NCBI RefSeq assembly: GCF_001983105.1
Contig: NZ_MOMC01000044.1
Location: forward strand, 4,801-10,213
Source of the DNA: Pseudofrankia asymbiotica
Lineage (GTDB): Bacteria; Actinomycetota; Actinomycetes; Frankiales; Frankiaceae
Reading direction: 5' to 3'
DNA: 5,413 nt
A program made the position numbers and the translations under genes. The notes under the pieces are model-generated. The model searched no databases. It had not been told where the DNA came from and saw only the letters and a program-made list of their open reading frames with translations. Positions 5,060 through 5,413 of this stretch are shown piece by piece (position 1 is the first letter of the stretch; each line of letters begins with the position of its first letter).

Positions 5060-5413
5060 ATGTGTCGTCTGTTCGGTATGAGTAGTTCGCCGCGGCGTAC
5101 TCGCGCCACCTTCTGGCTGCTCGACGCCCCCGACAGCCTCAGCGACCAGAGCAGGCGTGAGCCGGATGGCACCGGGCTCGGCTACTTCGACGCGGATGGC
5201 TCCCCGCGGCTACTCAAGGCACCCATCGCCGCCTACGAGGACCGAAGTTTCGCCGAGGCGGCCAGGCAGGTCGAGTCAGCGACATTCCTCGCCCATATCC
5301 GTTTCGCCTCCACGGGAGGAGTGGAAAAACGCAACACCCACCCCTTCGAACAGGAAGGTCGCCTGTTCGCGCACAACGGGGTAATCGAGGGCCTGACCGA
5401 GCTGGACGCCGAG
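5060..5413 (+). CDS. Class II glutamine amidotransferase, YafJ-like (5' part, runs off the window)
   Basis: The first 118 codons are open to the window edge; the family is usually about 250-290 aa, so over half is missing. The protein begins MCRLFGM: in class II (Ntn-type) glutamine amidotransferases, removal of Met exposes Cys2 as the nucleophile that releases ammonia from glutamine. This fixes the start at the ATG at 5060, with AGGAG (5044-5048) 11 nt upstream. Further family marks are GTGLGYF (39-45), AHIRFAST (83-90) with the glutamine-binding Arg at R86, NTHPF (97-101) and FAHNGVI (108-114) with the oxyanion-hole Asn-Gly. It is cytoplasmic and the ammonia acceptor is unknown. The MCRLFG start favours the YafJ type over EgtC of ergothioneine synthesis, whose N-terminus is usually MCRH. 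It is transcribed away from the PAP2 gene; a link to the murL cluster is not evident. Confidence 0.85.
   Translation, partial: MCRLFGMSSSPRRTRATFWLLDAPDSLSDQSRREPDGTGLGYFDADGSPRLLKAPIAAYEDRSFAEAARQVESATFLAHIRFASTGGVEKRNTHPFEQEGRLFAHNGVIEGLTELDAE

Noticed and set aside
4777..5172. - strand open frame over the amidotransferase start
   Set aside because: It opposes a clear MCRLFG amidotransferase N-terminus and has no family marks.

Overview
This is a GC-rich window with actinobacterial character: almost every third codon position is G or C in the central genes, GTG starts are used, and the protein styles (actinobacterial-type PgeF, PAP2_3-like membrane protein, MCRLFG-type glutamine amidotransferase) fit a filamentous or soil actinomycete (Frankia, Micromonospora or a relative). 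The genus is a guess.

Layout. Bases 1-167 are a non-coding leader with a 15-bp direct repeat. Next come three genes on the + strand. murL (168-1535) encodes a UDP-MurNAc-L-Ala-L-Glu epimerase. murD2 (1459-2829) overlaps it by 77 bp and encodes the ligase that adds L-Glu instead of D-Glu. A pgeF/YfiH-family gene (GTG at 2873, to 3664) follows after a 43-bp gap with a possible leaderless promoter. On the - strand, a six-helix PAP2-family phosphatase/phosphotransferase (4580-3636) converges on pgeF and overlaps its last 29 bp. A 479-bp non-coding region (4581-5059) holds several inverted repeats and one short tandem repeat. A class II glutamine amidotransferase starts at 5060 on the + strand and runs off the window.

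Functional reading. MurD2 and MurL together replace the usual MurI plus MurD route to D-Glu at stem-peptide position 2: L-Glu is ligated first and epimerised afterwards on the nucleotide precursor. PgeF is known in E. coli to keep L-Ser and Gly out of position 1. The three neighbours would therefore all act on the cytoplasmic precursor at stem positions 1 and 2. That grouping is the most interesting signal in the window. murL and murD2 look less GC-extreme than pgeF and the PAP2 gene, so the pair may have been acquired together.
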